From NCBI GenBank assembly GCA_016196825.1, contig JACPWY010000025.1, positions 38,362-102,361 of the forward strand: a stretch of 64,000 bases of DNA, read 5' to 3'. Positions 19,538-28,199 of the stretch are shown here, one piece after another. Each line of letters starts with the position of its first letter. Position 1 is the first letter of the stretch. This stretch comes from Deltaproteobacteria bacterium (GTDB lineage: Bacteria; Bdellovibrionota; FAC87; UBA2466). Both the position numbers and the translations under genes were made by a program. The notes under the pieces were generated by a model. The model did no database searches and was not told where the DNA came from. It saw nothing but the letters and a program-made list of their open reading frames with translations.

Positions 19538-20247
19538 GTGAAGCGACTCTCAAAGGGATTGGGAATGGCGCGAGCTTTGGCTTTGAAGGCACGCAGATCG
19601 CGCTGCACCTCATCGCGATCGATGATGATTTTCTCAGAGTAGGCAAAGCTCCCCTCCCAGAAAAACCAGGCGGCAGCGACCTCGGCTCTCACGCGCTTAA
19701 GGAGCGGTTTTCTCAAATAGAACTGGCGGTAGGCGTGGAGCATCGCAGGTTTGAATTGAAAGGTAATCTCGGTGCCATTCACTTCGCACAACCAGCGGTG
19801 ATGGTAATAGCCCGCGAAAAACGGCCGCTCGATTCCTCGCATGGATTCCACAAATCGGCTGGGAACCTCAACATAACCGGCCTTCGCGACTCGATTCAGT
19901 TCTCGACAGGCAAAGATCGGATCTCTGACATCCTCGAGAGTGTGGGAACACAATACAAAATCGAACTCCTTGTCCCGAAACGGCCACGGATTCGGTCCGC
20001 AGATGTCGAAGTTGAGAAAAGATTCAGCGGTGAAATATTCTGTGGGCCAGGCGCCAGCCCCGATCGCTCCAGCACGATTGCGGGTCGCATAGGGCATGAT
20101 ATCAACTATCACATCAGCCCGATTGAGCGGCGCATGCCATCCACCCACATCCAACACCCGATGGTGCGGCTCGATAAATGAGGGTAACTTGTCGCGATTG
20201 GGTTGGAGCACAAGGGACACTGAATCGCCCCGTCCCCATTTCGTCAA
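19534..20247 (-). CDS. SAM-dependent methyltransferase-like protein
   Basis: A 237-residue protein with a Rossmann methyltransferase core: motif I-like HRVLDVGGWHAPLNRADVIVD and the later FDFVLCSHTLEDVRDP, the usual post-motif pattern. The C-terminal half is rich in aromatic residues and has no clear substrate domain. The substrate is unknown; such genes often sit with sugar or lipid modification loci, which is not the case here. It lies 12 bases downstream of the toxin-antitoxin pair on the same strand. Confidence 0.7.
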   Translation of the reverse strand: MTKWGRGDSVSLVLQPNRDKLPSFIEPHHRVLDVGGWHAPLNRADVIVDIMPYATRNRAGAIGAGAWPTEYFTAESFLNFDICGPNPWPFRDKEFDFVLCSHTLEDVRDPIFACRELNRVAKAGYVEVPSRFVESMRGIERPFFAGYYHHRWLCEVNGTEITFQFKPAMLHAYRQFYLRKPLLKRVRAEVAAAWFFWEGSFAYSEKIIIDRDEVQRDLRAFKAKARAIPNPFESRFT

Positions 20248-20259
20248 GGCAATGGCGGG

Positions 20260-20523
20260 CTAAGCAGCCGATTCGGTTTCAAGCTCCCAGCCGGGAAACA
20301 CAAGTACAGCCGGGTGCACCTTCAACGCTCTTGCGACTATCTTGGCCCGCTCAACTCCTAGTGCGATTCGGTTATTCTCAATGGCGGAGATAGTAGCCTG
20401 TGGAAGGCCCGACAGCTTAGACAAATCATTTTGGCTCATCTCCTGAAGCTCCCGAATAATCCTCACGGACTCCCCAACGCTCACCTTGGCGTGAGGCCTA
20501 GCCTTGACATAATTTTTTCTCAT
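20260..20523 (-). CDS. XRE-type HTH antitoxin (HigA-like)
   Basis: The antitoxin of a type II pair. The 87-residue protein has an Xre/Cro helix-turn-helix: RIIRELQEMSQNDLSKLSGL followed by PQATISAIENNR. It should bind its own promoter and neutralise the toxin. The ATG at 20523 is chosen because GGAGG sits five bases upstream; it overlaps the toxin stop as TGATG. Toxin-first order is typical of higBA. Confidence 0.88.
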   Translation of the reverse strand: MRKNYVKARPHAKVSVGESVRIIRELQEMSQNDLSKLSGLPQATISAIENNRIALGVERAKIVARALKVHPAVLVFPGWELETESAA

Positions 20524-20804
20524 CACTTCCTCCGATAGTCGTGCGCCGTCACATCAAACACAGCCACGTAGACTTCATCATTCACAACTTCATAAATAAC
20601 TCGGTATTGAAGACCCAATCGAGATGAACGAAAACCGGCCCACTCGCCCTTCAGACTCTCATCATGGAGCCCCTTGATGAATCGCAACCCTTGCGGGCCG
20701 CTCATCCTCACAATGTCCTTCCATTTCTCGTACCGCATCACGATCTCTTTCGGAGCCTTGGCTAAGCTCTTTGCCAGCTGCCGATGCTCAAAGACGCTCC
20801 ACAT
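20523..20804 (-). CDS. RelE/HigB-family toxin
   Basis: A 93-residue ribosome-dependent mRNA interferase-like protein. The fold pattern is visible in GLRFIKGLHDESLKGEWAGF, then SSRLGLQYRVIYEVVNDEVYVAVFDVTAHDY, with the basic and aromatic C-terminal residues typical of the RelE superfamily. It is the first gene of the pair, ahead of the HTH antitoxin, and its ATG lies only 11 bases from a strong -10 box, so the leader would be very short. Confidence 0.87.
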   Translation of the reverse strand: MWSVFEHRQLAKSLAKAPKEIVMRYEKWKDIVRMSGPQGLRFIKGLHDESLKGEWAGFRSSRLGLQYRVIYEVVNDEVYVAVFDVTAHDYRRK

Positions 20805-20815
20805 ACTTAAATAGA

Positions 20816-20844
20816 TATATACTATATTTGGTATGTACTGTCAA
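20816..20844 (-). promoter_or_regulatory. Strong promoter and operator of the HigBA-like pair
   Basis: Minus-strand TTGACA (20839-20844, perfect) and TATATA (20816-20821) are separated by exactly 17 bases. Between them, ATAC and GTAT flank eight bases (ATACCAAATATAGTAT), a plausible operator half-site pair for the HTH antitoxin. The AT-rich stretch stands out from its surroundings. Confidence 0.65.
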
Positions 20845-20845
20845 G

Positions 20846-21288
20846 CTAGCGAGGCTCAAGGCCGTGGGATTCAAGGCAATTGCGGAACATGGGCGCATCG
20901 GGGTGACTCTGCATGTAGACCTTGCACGATTCGGGCAGCTGCCCTTTGCGCAGGAGCTCGGAACTGAGGAGGCTGAACATCGGGCCTGCTTGGGTCTCCT
21001 GATCGTCGTAAGGAATTATCTGAAGGGCGTAGTCTTGGTCACCGTCCGTGCTCCTTTGTGGTTTTTCACAAACACAGCTAGCTTCGTGTAAAGACCGTCA
21101 AACTTCTGCTTACAACAGGCGTTCACCGGAACCTTGAGATTGTTGTAGGCGTCCTGATAATGAAAAATGGTGCGGGTTCGCTCGAAGGAATAGGTGTTGC
21201 GATCGAAGCGGACCTGAATCCGATAGGGCGTGCGATCGGCTGGCGCGCCGATAGCGAAAACCCCAAGTATTACGATAAGTTTTGTCAT
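20846..21288 (-). pseudogene. Secreted protein of unknown function, split by a frameshift
   Basis: Not recognised. The first frame gives 90 residues: a signal peptide (MTKLIVILGVFAIGAPA), a Tyr/Arg-rich section and a Cys pair (NACCKQKF), ending at 21016. In the -1 frame, open from below 21098, a clearly protein-like continuation (DQDYALQIIPYDDQET, then LLRKGQLPESCKVYM and further Cys residues) runs to TAG 20846-20848. Joining them gives a protein of about 147 residues. The shift must lie between about 21019 and 21097. It may be a sequencing error, a decayed gene, or recoding. The combined gene ends just before the promoter of the toxin-antitoxin pair. Confidence 0.6.
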
Positions 21289-21429
21289 CCCAATAGTCTA
21301 CCTGCGGGAGAACCCTCGCCCAAAACCTTCTTCTCAACGCGAATAGCCAGAAAAGTTTTTTGGAAGTGAACGCGGGTCAGTTTTTGGCCATAGAGGGGGC
21401 ATAGTTTTTTTTGAAAAGGAGTAGTTCTC

Positions 21430-22233
21430 ATGAAGGTTCTCATTATCCCGTTGGCCCTCGCGACTCTGGCGCTCGCTGATTGCCCCAATTGCCCAGTCGA
21501 AAGCAAACCGTTTAAGAGCATCAAGGTGTTCAACGATCCCAAACCCTCCGTGCAGCGCCTGGATACGCCGAAGCCGTTCCCTGGCTCTAACGACTATAAG
21601 CCCTTCGACTACCACGGCAACTACAAGAAGTCCGACCACAACAACAGGAACTATGACTACCATGATCCCGACTTCGGGATGCGCGACTACCACTACAAGG
21701 GTTATTACCCATCAGGCGATTACGATTACGATCACGACTCTAACTACGGCCATGGCTACCGAACACCTTCCGGTCGGTACGCGGAAAAAGACTATTCGTC
21801 TGATGACATGGAAAGCGACGGGTTCAGACCGCTCAACCGCAAAATTCGCTCGTTACCAATTCAGTCTCTGATTTTTGTCGATGCGCGCGTCACCAACGCA
21901 GTTGCCACCGCAGCGGGTACCAACGTCGCCGGTACAGTTGTCGAGGAACTTTCCGGGGGTGACGTGAGAGTTCGCTGGGACAATGACCGATTCGAACTCA
22001 TCTCCGTTTGGAAAAAGGCAGCTCTTTCTCCGGGAGTGCCCGGGCTCGATGGAATTAGGAAAAACATGGTCGTGAAAACGATTGTGAACGACACCATGGG
22101 ACGCGCTAAATATAAAGCCCGTGTCCGAGAGGTCTTCGCCAACGGCCGCATCTCCCTTGCGGTCGATGGCTTCGCTAGGCCGAGTCTCGATTGGAATGTC
22201 GATCAGGTCGCACCGTTCGAATCTCGGTACTAG
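21430..22233 (+). CDS. Secreted Tyr/Asp/His-rich protein
   Basis: Not recognised. The 267-residue product has a short signal peptide (MKVLIIPLALATLALA) then DCPNCPVE. Residues 55-125 are a low-complexity stretch dominated by Tyr, Asp, His, Gly and Asn, with repeated YDYH, HYKGYY, DYDYDHD patterns. The C-terminal 120 residues form an ordinary-looking folded domain with beta-strand character (GTVVEELSGGDVRVRWDN, ARVREVFANGRISLAV), which resembles SH3- or Tudor-like barrels in pattern only. AAAGGAG precedes the ATG. The composition could suit metal or surface binding, but that is speculation. Confidence 0.75.
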   Translation: MKVLIIPLALATLALADCPNCPVESKPFKSIKVFNDPKPSVQRLDTPKPFPGSNDYKPFDYHGNYKKSDHNNRNYDYHDPDFGMRDYHYKGYYPSGDYDYDHDSNYGHGYRTPSGRYAEKDYSSDDMESDGFRPLNRKIRSLPIQSLIFVDARVTNAVATAAGTNVAGTVVEELSGGDVRVRWDNDRFELISVWKKAALSPGVPGLDGIRKNMVVKTIVNDTMGRAKYKARVREVFANGRISLAVDGFARPSLDWNVDQVAPFESRY

Positions 22234-22242
22234 CTCCCCAAA

Positions 22243-22515
22243 CTAACGGTGGCGCCGATGCCTGCGGCCGTGATGGCGGCCGCGGGGTCGGACCCCGTGA
22301 CGATGGGCCGGCGCGTAGGCGTAGCGGCCTCGCCTCGGACTGTAGCTCGCAAATCTTGAACCAAAATGCGGAAGATACGATAGGGCCTGACCAAGCGTCG
22401 GGATTCCGTGTCGGAAGGCCCCTCGGCGATGCATCGAGTAGCCGCCCCACGCAAGCGCAATTACGATCACCCAAGGGATCGCTTGATTGAACATCTGCTT
22501 TATCCGCCACATCAT
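22243..22515 (-). CDS. Small membrane protein with His/Arg-rich tail
   Basis: Unrecognised 90-residue protein. One hydrophobic segment (AIPWVIVIALAWGGY) near the N terminus is followed by a very basic tail ending in alternating His, Arg and Gly. GGAGGG lies nine bases before the ATG at 22515; a longer open frame upstream has no such site. It converges on the Tyr/Asp/His-rich gene with a 9-base gap. The tail could also be an artefact of GC-rich sequence, so the gene call is moderate. Confidence 0.5.
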   Translation of the reverse strand: MMWRIKQMFNQAIPWVIVIALAWGGYSMHRRGAFRHGIPTLGQALSYLPHFGSRFASYSPRRGRYAYAPAHRHGVRPRGRHHGRRHRRHR

Positions 22516-22685
22516 AAGAAACCACCCTCCGGGCCACCGGGCCCCGGTTGTCCTCTTCGCAAATGCCATGCCCGGCGAAGACTCGGAGTTAACACCCAGA
22601 TTTCATTAGGGCCATGGGGCCTGGCTTCAAATCGATGCTCACAAAAGTGTGTAGATTTGGTATACACAGGTGACAGAACACAGCC

Positions 22686-23240
22686 ATGAGCAAAGCCTTT
22701 ACCAAAGAAAATGATTCCGATGACGACGACAGTTTGGAAGCAACCGAGCCTGCCATTCCGGCGGGGGCGAAGAACTACATCACGCCCCAAGGCGCTGAAC
22801 GCCTCAGAACTGAGATGAAGCAGCTCCTCGACGTGGAGCGCCCGAAAATTGTCGAGACAGTGAGCTGGGCCGCGAGAAATGGCGACCGATCCGAAAATGG
22901 TGACTACATCTATGGTAAACGACGGTTGCGCGAGATCGATCGCCGTATCCGTTTTCTCACGAAGCGCCTTGAGATAGCCGAAGTGGTAAATCCTCTCGAG
23001 GTGAAGTCGGACCGGGTGAAGTTTGGCGCTAGCGTGCGAATCGTCGACGAAAAAGGCACTGAGAAGGCCTATTCCATCGTTGGAGTCGATGAGACCAACG
23101 TTAAGGCCGGCCACATCAGTTGGATCAGTCCCTTGGGACGAGCTCTGCTCAACGCCCGCGTCGGCGACACGGTTACATTCCGCGCCCCGCAGGGCGAGGT
23201 TGAGCTTGAAATCCTCGCTGTCGAATACCGCCTTATTTGA
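22686..23240 (+). CDS. greB: Transcription elongation factor GreB
   Basis: GreB enters the RNA polymerase secondary channel and stimulates cleavage of backtracked RNA. The 184-residue protein has an acidic 25-residue N-terminal extension, then YITPQGAERLRTEMKQLL (coiled coil start), AARNGDRSENGDYIYGKRRLREIDRRI with the tip acidic residues, and the C-terminal FKBP-like domain with SPLGRALLNARVGD and FRAPQGEVELEIL. The GDRSENGDYIYGKRRLREID pattern separates GreB from GreA. It overlaps the convergent lipoprotein gene by eight bases. Confidence 0.94.
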   Translation: MSKAFTKENDSDDDDSLEATEPAIPAGAKNYITPQGAERLRTEMKQLLDVERPKIVETVSWAARNGDRSENGDYIYGKRRLREIDRRIRFLTKRLEIAEVVNPLEVKSDRVKFGASVRIVDEKGTEKAYSIVGVDETNVKAGHISWISPLGRALLNARVGDTVTFRAPQGEVELEILAVEYRLI

Positions 23241-23961
23241 ACTCGGGCACGTTGTAGGAGTAAGTCTGGCCGTTGGGAACACCCAACTCGTCGACATCCT
23301 CTAGATTGAGTGTCAGCGCCGTCAAATCATCGATCTCAGTCGGTGGTTTATTCGATTGGAAGATGTAGCGCCAGGAATCCGCGGTCACCACGATGCTGGT
23401 CACACGACAAACAGAATTGTGACAGGCCACCTGCGGGCCCCAATCCAAGGTGGCGATAGCAGCGCACACCTCCTGCCCATCCGCACTCGAGAGAAAGGGA
23501 TGGATCCTCCATTGAGACGCGAAAGTTTTCCCGCGTGTGAAGGTGGCCTTGAAGGTGATGGACTGAGGGTCCGCCGGCGCCACTTCAAAGCTCAAGGTCG
23601 TGCGAAACAGATCGTTGAGGTCCTCGGTGCCGTCGGGACTCTTGTAATTGGGAGAATAGAACGCGATCGGTTCCGGACTCCACGGCCGGTCGGCCCGAAA
23701 TCGCTTGTCATTCAAAACAAGTTCGCAGCGTTTATTGCCTCGCGTGTCTTGAATACCCTTAACACCCACCTTGACTACTGCGTCGTACACGGGTTGCCCC
23801 TTCACCTGAAGGATCGCAACCTGGATCCAGCGCGCGGGAATAATATCGCCCGGCCCCGGCGGATCAAAACCCGGATCACCCGCATAAATGGAGTCATGGT
23901 CTCCACAACCCACCAACACTGCTCCCAAGACGAGCCCAACTAGAAATCGAGGCGCGAACAT
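23233..23961 (-). CDS. Lipoprotein of unknown function
   Basis: A 242-residue predicted lipoprotein: MFAPRFLVGLVLGAVLVGCGD has a lipobox LVGC, so the mature N terminus would be a lipidated Cys. The rest contains repeated beta-strand-like segments and Cys residues (RCEL, EVCA, VACHNSVC) that may form disulphides. No domain is recognised. The ATG at 23961 is preferred over an upstream GTG. It converges on greB. Confidence 0.75.
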   Translation of the reverse strand: MFAPRFLVGLVLGAVLVGCGDHDSIYAGDPGFDPPGPGDIIPARWIQVAILQVKGQPVYDAVVKVGVKGIQDTRGNKRCELVLNDKRFRADRPWSPEPIAFYSPNYKSPDGTEDLNDLFRTTLSFEVAPADPQSITFKATFTRGKTFASQWRIHPFLSSADGQEVCAAIATLDWGPQVACHNSVCRVTSIVVTADSWRYIFQSNKPPTEIDDLTALTLNLEDVDELGVPNGQTYSYNVPEFK

Positions 23962-24137
23962 AGCGTACACCCCTGTCTGGCCTTACTGATCGAAACTCGG
24001 ACAACTACTAGGCAAGTAATATGCCACCCCCCTGGGACGTGAACCACCCCCCTTTCGAGGTCAGTTAACGACATTTTGTGGCACGCCAGGTGACAAAACA
24101 CAATCGTTAGATCTACAAAGTCGCTCAAGGAGTCACC

Positions 24138-25946
24138 GTGGCCGCGAACTACTTTTCTGATTATCCTGAGCGAAAAGAACAACTTCTCAAATATTCCGAT
24201 CTCAAGAATATAATCCTGCCGCTCGAAGAGGCTTATGGCGATAAGGACACCTTTAAAACCGCCGACGAGGGGCTTGACGTTTTTTTCGGTGCTCTCGACG
24301 AGCTGGGACGATTTGCGGCCACCGAGCTTCGACCCGCGGCCGAAGAGATTGATCGCATCGGATGTGAACTGAAGGATGGCGAGGTGATCTTCCCGGAAAA
24401 ACTTCTGTCCCATCTTGCGCGCTGCCGCGAGCTTGGCGTCTTCGCAAGTCCCATTGCGCGCAAATACGGCGGCCTCAACCTCCCACGGGCTACTCAAGCG
24501 ATCGCCATGGAGATGTTCGCGCAGGCTTGTCCCAATTCGGCGCTCGCCATCTGTGCCTACACGATGGGTGACTGGATCCAGTTGTGGGGGACCGAGCAAC
24601 AGAGAAGTGAATACCTTCCAAAAATAATCAGCCACACGGCCACGACGTCAATGGCCCTAACCGAGCCCGGAGCCGGCTCCGACCTCGGAAAGCTCCGCTC
24701 CACGGGGCGAAAGGAGGGAGACCACTACGTTGTCAACGGCACCAAGCGGTTTATCTCTTACGGACAATCGGATCTCGTATTTGCGCTCGTGCGGACCGAT
24801 CCTGCGAGCCAGGGACTTGAGGGTCTCTCGGTGCTCGTCGTTCCGCGTGAAGTGAATGGCAAGCGAAATGTGCAGGTGACAAAGATCGAGGACAAGCTCT
24901 GTCTCCACGCCTCGCCGACGTGCGAGCTCCAATTTGAGAATTCCACAGGTTACCTTCTTGGCCCTGAGGGACAGGGCTTCAAGGTGATGGCGGAGCTCAT
25001 GAATACTGCTCGGCTCGCCATGGGCGCTCTTTCCATCGGCATCTGTGTGTCGGCTATCGACGAGGCAAAAAAGTATGGTTCAAGTCGAGTGACGATGGGT
25101 AAGCCCATCATTCAACACCCGATGATCGCCGACCTGATTTTTGAGGCCGAGGTCGAGGTGCGAGCGATGCGCGCGCTTGTCATCGAGACGGCGTGCGCCT
25201 TCGATTGGATGAACATCTACCGCGCCCGAAACGATAAGATGAATTTTGACCGTTGGAAATTACGCTATCGTCGGCTCACACCGCTCGCCAAATACTACTG
25301 CTCCGAAAAGGCAATCACGATCGCCCGCAACATGCTCCAGATCTATGGCGGCTATGGCGTGTGCACCGACTATCCGGCCGAGCGGCTCTTGCGCGAAACG
25401 GTTATTTATCCGATCTACGAGGGCACGTCCCAAATCCAATCCCTGATGGTACTCAAGGATACTCTGAAGGACGTGGCGAAAAACTCCAGCGGCTTCTTGG
25501 GTTCGCTCGCCGGCGCCTGGGCCGAATCAATGGTGACCAGGAGTTCCGTGAAGCAAAAGGTTCTCCAGGGCCGCAACGAGCTCAATCAAGCCATTCGGGC
25601 AATCCTTATGAGTATCCTACGTGACAAGTTCCGCTCTGATATCGATGCGCTCAAGCAGCAGAAGATTCAGGACTTCTTGAAAGACTTCTCGTTGGCGCTC
25701 TTCACCAAGAAGACCGATCTTACGATGCCCTTCTTGTGGGCGGAGCGTTTCACGAAAATCACCGCCGACTACTACGCGCTCAAATGTATGAGCGACCACT
25801 TCGAAGAGGGCGACACCGAGCGGGAACGATGGATTCTCGCATTCGCGGAGATTGCGATCCCGCGCATGCGGCTTGAGAATCACTACATGCTGAACCGGCT
25901 ACCGCTCACGCTGCCCTACATCGAAGAGCTCAAGAAGCTCAGCTAA
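24138..25946 (+). CDS. Acyl-CoA dehydrogenase (long, about 600 residues)
   Basis: An FAD flavoenzyme that introduces the alpha-beta double bond in acyl-CoA beta-oxidation. The 602-residue length fits the FadE/AcdB-like subgroup with a C-terminal extension. Motifs are ALTEPGAGSDLGKLRSTG near residue 175, HYVVNGTKRFIS, QIYGGYGVCTDYPAERLLRE, and IYEGTSQIQ with the expected catalytic Glu near residue 425. The start is GTG at 24138 with AAGGAG six bases before it. The gene stands alone; no ETF or thiolase genes are adjacent. Confidence 0.93.
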   Translation: MAANYFSDYPERKEQLLKYSDLKNIILPLEEAYGDKDTFKTADEGLDVFFGALDELGRFAATELRPAAEEIDRIGCELKDGEVIFPEKLLSHLARCRELGVFASPIARKYGGLNLPRATQAIAMEMFAQACPNSALAICAYTMGDWIQLWGTEQQRSEYLPKIISHTATTSMALTEPGAGSDLGKLRSTGRKEGDHYVVNGTKRFISYGQSDLVFALVRTDPASQGLEGLSVLVVPREVNGKRNVQVTKIEDKLCLHASPTCELQFENSTGYLLGPEGQGFKVMAELMNTARLAMGALSIGICVSAIDEAKKYGSSRVTMGKPIIQHPMIADLIFEAEVEVRAMRALVIETACAFDWMNIYRARNDKMNFDRWKLRYRRLTPLAKYYCSEKAITIARNMLQIYGGYGVCTDYPAERLLRETVIYPIYEGTSQIQSLMVLKDTLKDVAKNSSGFLGSLAGAWAESMVTRSSVKQKVLQGRNELNQAIRAILMSILRDKFRSDIDALKQQKIQDFLKDFSLALFTKKTDLTMPFLWAERFTKITADYYALKCMSDHFEEGDTERERWILAFAEIAIPRMRLENHYMLNRLPLTLPYIEELKKLS

Positions 25947-25985
25947 GCGTAAGTACTCAAAAAAACAAGGCCGTCTTACAGGTAG

Positions 25986-26043
25986 CCCTAGACATGAACG
26001 TGATCGCCCACGTGGGCGTGTATGTTCACGTTCACCTCTAGGG
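25986..26043. repeat. 58-bp nested palindrome after the acyl-CoA dehydrogenase
   Basis: CCCTAGA (25986-25992) pairs with TCTAGGG (26037-26043), GAACGTGA (25996-26003) with TCACGTTC (26026-26033), and the centre CGCCCACGTGGGCG (26005-26018) is a perfect palindrome. One arm carries a seven-base bulge. There is no T-run, so it may be a transcript-end hairpin, a protein site or a cruciform rather than a canonical terminator. Confidence 0.7.
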
Positions 26044-26143
26044 TTAAGCCGTTGATTCTCTGACTCATTTCCACAGAGCTTTTCCTCCACACTCTTCCTG
26101 TAACCTAATTCTGGTCTAGGGGTGATGACGAGGGGGATCTCTC

Positions 26144-26872
26144 GTGTCTTTTGGGGGTCGATACTTCGTTACCACTGCCCTGTTGATTTCGAGTTGCGGC
26201 TATCTGCACAGCTTCGACGGCTTCATTCCCGTCACGCCCAACGATCTCGAAACACAAAGCACCAATCTCTATTCGCAAGTTGTTTTAATGTACACCGATG
26301 CGACTCGGTCCATCTGCACCGGCGCGGTCATCTCTGACCATCTCGTGCTCACTGCGGCCCATTGCCGGCATGAAGGCAAAGCGTCTGGCTTTTACGATGC
26401 TGCAGGTCCAAAGCTTGCAGAGTCGAATGTGAGTGTCGCACCCATTGGCGAAGATCCTGACCTGGCCCTCTACATCTTTCCCGAGAATACATTTTCCTTG
26501 TCTCCGTTGCCCCTAGCTTTCGACGCCCACAAGAACGATGAGGTCGAGGTCATCGGCTATGGTTGCAACGACATTCTCAAGGAGACCGGCCAAACTACCA
26601 AGAGGCTCGGCACCAATCACATTCTCGATGTGTTTGAATTCATCACGCTGTACACGCCACTGCTCCATGGTGGAATGAAGGTCGTGGGTTCGAGTAACAC
26701 GGCAGGACTCTGCACCGGCGACTCGGGTGCCCCACTGCTTAGGAACGGCGCCATCATTGGCGTCGCCAGCATCGCTGAAGTGAAATCCGATCGCGTCTAC
26801 TCCTGGTACGCAAACCTAAACACAACCCCCGCCCGCAATTTCCTTCGCCCCTACCTCCCCAACATTCCCTGA
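26144..26872 (+). CDS. Trypsin-like serine protease, predicted lipoprotein
   Basis: A 242-residue S1-family protease. The catalytic triad is visible: His in VLTAAHCRHE, Asp in DPDLALYIF, and Ser in CTGDSGAPLL. The N terminus FVTTALLISSCGYL has a lipobox-like ISSC, so it is likely anchored in a membrane after export. The start is GTG 26144 with AGGGGG seven bases upstream. It is smaller than most S1 enzymes but all three catalytic residues are present. The substrate is unknown; a role in extracellular protein digestion is plausible. Confidence 0.88.
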   Translation: MSFGGRYFVTTALLISSCGYLHSFDGFIPVTPNDLETQSTNLYSQVVLMYTDATRSICTGAVISDHLVLTAAHCRHEGKASGFYDAAGPKLAESNVSVAPIGEDPDLALYIFPENTFSLSPLPLAFDAHKNDEVEVIGYGCNDILKETGQTTKRLGTNHILDVFEFITLYTPLLHGGMKVVGSSNTAGLCTGDSGAPLLRNGAIIGVASIAEVKSDRVYSWYANLNTTPARNFLRPYLPNIP

Positions 26873-26942
26873 AAGGTACCGACTTCCTGTTGCCTAATGA
26901 TTCCTCAAAGGGAAGTTCGTACAACTTGAGGATTTTGGGAGG

Positions 26943-26971
26943 TTGCTCTCGTTTGGGGGGGGCACTATAGT
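26943..26971 (+). promoter_or_regulatory. Predicted sigma-70 promoter of rmuC
   Basis: TTGCTC (26943-26948) and TATAGT (26966-26971) are 17 bases apart, ending 20 bases before the rmuC ATG. A run of G residues sits in the spacer. Confidence 0.45.
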
Positions 26972-26991
26972 TCCGGCATCGGGGGTTTTTC

Positions 26992-28143
26992 ATGATTTGG
27001 ATCGCGGTGGCGGGCGTTGCTGTCTCGGTGGGGGGCGTAATCGCGGTGCTCCTCCTAACGCGTGGCGCTCAGAACAACTTCAAAGACGGTTTTTCCATTC
27101 TGAAAGATAGCTTTGAGTCCCTCCAAAAAAATCTGATCCTCTTGCAGGAGCGGACCGAACGTTCGCAACAGGTTCTTTCCACCGAGCTGAGGCGTGAGGT
27201 GCTCGAGGAGATGGGAAAGAACCGCTCTGAGCTCCAGGCCGGGCTGACCAAGACAACGCAGCTTCTGGATGAGCGAGTCAACAAATTCTCCGTGAACGTT
27301 CAGGAGAAGCTCGAGCTGAATATCAAAGAAGGCTTCACCCATTTCGAGAAGGTGCAGGTGCATCTGAAAGAGGCGGGGCTCCAGTTGCAAAACTTGAATG
27401 CCGTCGGCGCTTCAATCAACGAGCTCAATAATCTGCTCAAGCTCCCTCACCTGCGCGGAAGTTTTGGGGAGAGCACGCTCGAACGCCTTTTGGCTGATAC
27501 TCTTCCCGCCGATGCGTTTGAACTGCAATATCGCATCGTCCCGAATTCGACGGAGAGGGTCGATGCGGTGATCAAGATGCCACAGTATCTCATTCCGATT
27601 GACAGTAAGTTCCCGCGCGAACAGGTGCTGCCCCTCTTTGAATGCAATGATCCGGCGGGCCTTGAGATCGCGCGCAAGACTTTGGGCGAGGTGCTCAAGG
27701 GGCTCGCCAAGCAGATCCGTGACAAGTACGTGCGCCCGGAGCACGGCACCACCGACATGGCCCTGATGTTCATCCCGAGCGAGACTCTTTACTTTGAATG
27801 TCTGCGAAGCCCGAAGCTCTGCGAGGACCTAAGCAAGCTCAAGGTGTTTCCGGTTTCACCCAACACGCTTTCAGTGACCCTTCATTCCATCTCACTCGCC
27901 CGGAGCTATTACGACATGGCGAAAGGGGTGGAGGCGACCATTGCCGAGCTCAAGAAGGCGCAAGCCCACTTCGGTAATTTTGAGACCCGTTTCACTGAGG
28001 TTGGAAAAACTCTCTCCAAGGCGCAAGACAGTTTCCAGACCGCCGCCACTCATCTTTCGCGTTATCAAAGTGCGGTCACCCGCTTAAGCGGTGTCGAGGC
28101 GTCGGAGCCGCTGGCGGTGAGCCCGCCCCCTGCGAACCATTGA
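26992..28143 (+). CDS. rmuC: DNA recombination protein RmuC
   Basis: RmuC is a membrane-anchored protein with a PD-(D/E)XK-like nuclease core that limits inversions between short inverted repeats. The 383-residue product has an N-terminal membrane helix (WIAVAGVAVSVGGVIAVLLL), a long coiled coil to about residue 140, and the conserved core with LRGSFGESTLERLL, FELQYR, RVDAVIKMP, IPIDSKFPRE and DMALMFIPSE. The DSK in the core is the conserved catalytic-like position. It starts a forward run with dnaB. Confidence 0.94.
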   Translation: MIWIAVAGVAVSVGGVIAVLLLTRGAQNNFKDGFSILKDSFESLQKNLILLQERTERSQQVLSTELRREVLEEMGKNRSELQAGLTKTTQLLDERVNKFSVNVQEKLELNIKEGFTHFEKVQVHLKEAGLQLQNLNAVGASINELNNLLKLPHLRGSFGESTLERLLADTLPADAFELQYRIVPNSTERVDAVIKMPQYLIPIDSKFPREQVLPLFECNDPAGLEIARKTLGEVLKGLAKQIRDKYVRPEHGTTDMALMFIPSETLYFECLRSPKLCEDLSKLKVFPVSPNTLSVTLHSISLARSYYDMAKGVEATIAELKKAQAHFGNFETRFTEVGKTLSKAQDSFQTAATHLSRYQSAVTRLSGVEASEPLAVSPPPANH

Positions 28144-28199
28144 CCGAGGCCCCCAGATGAATGACGTTAGGCAAAGTCGGAAATGAAAGAAATGATGCA

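Noticed and set aside
20771..21091. 106-codon + strand frame between the toxin and the frameshifted gene
   Set aside because: Antisense to the toxin promoter and to the better-supported minus-strand gene; no ribosome site.
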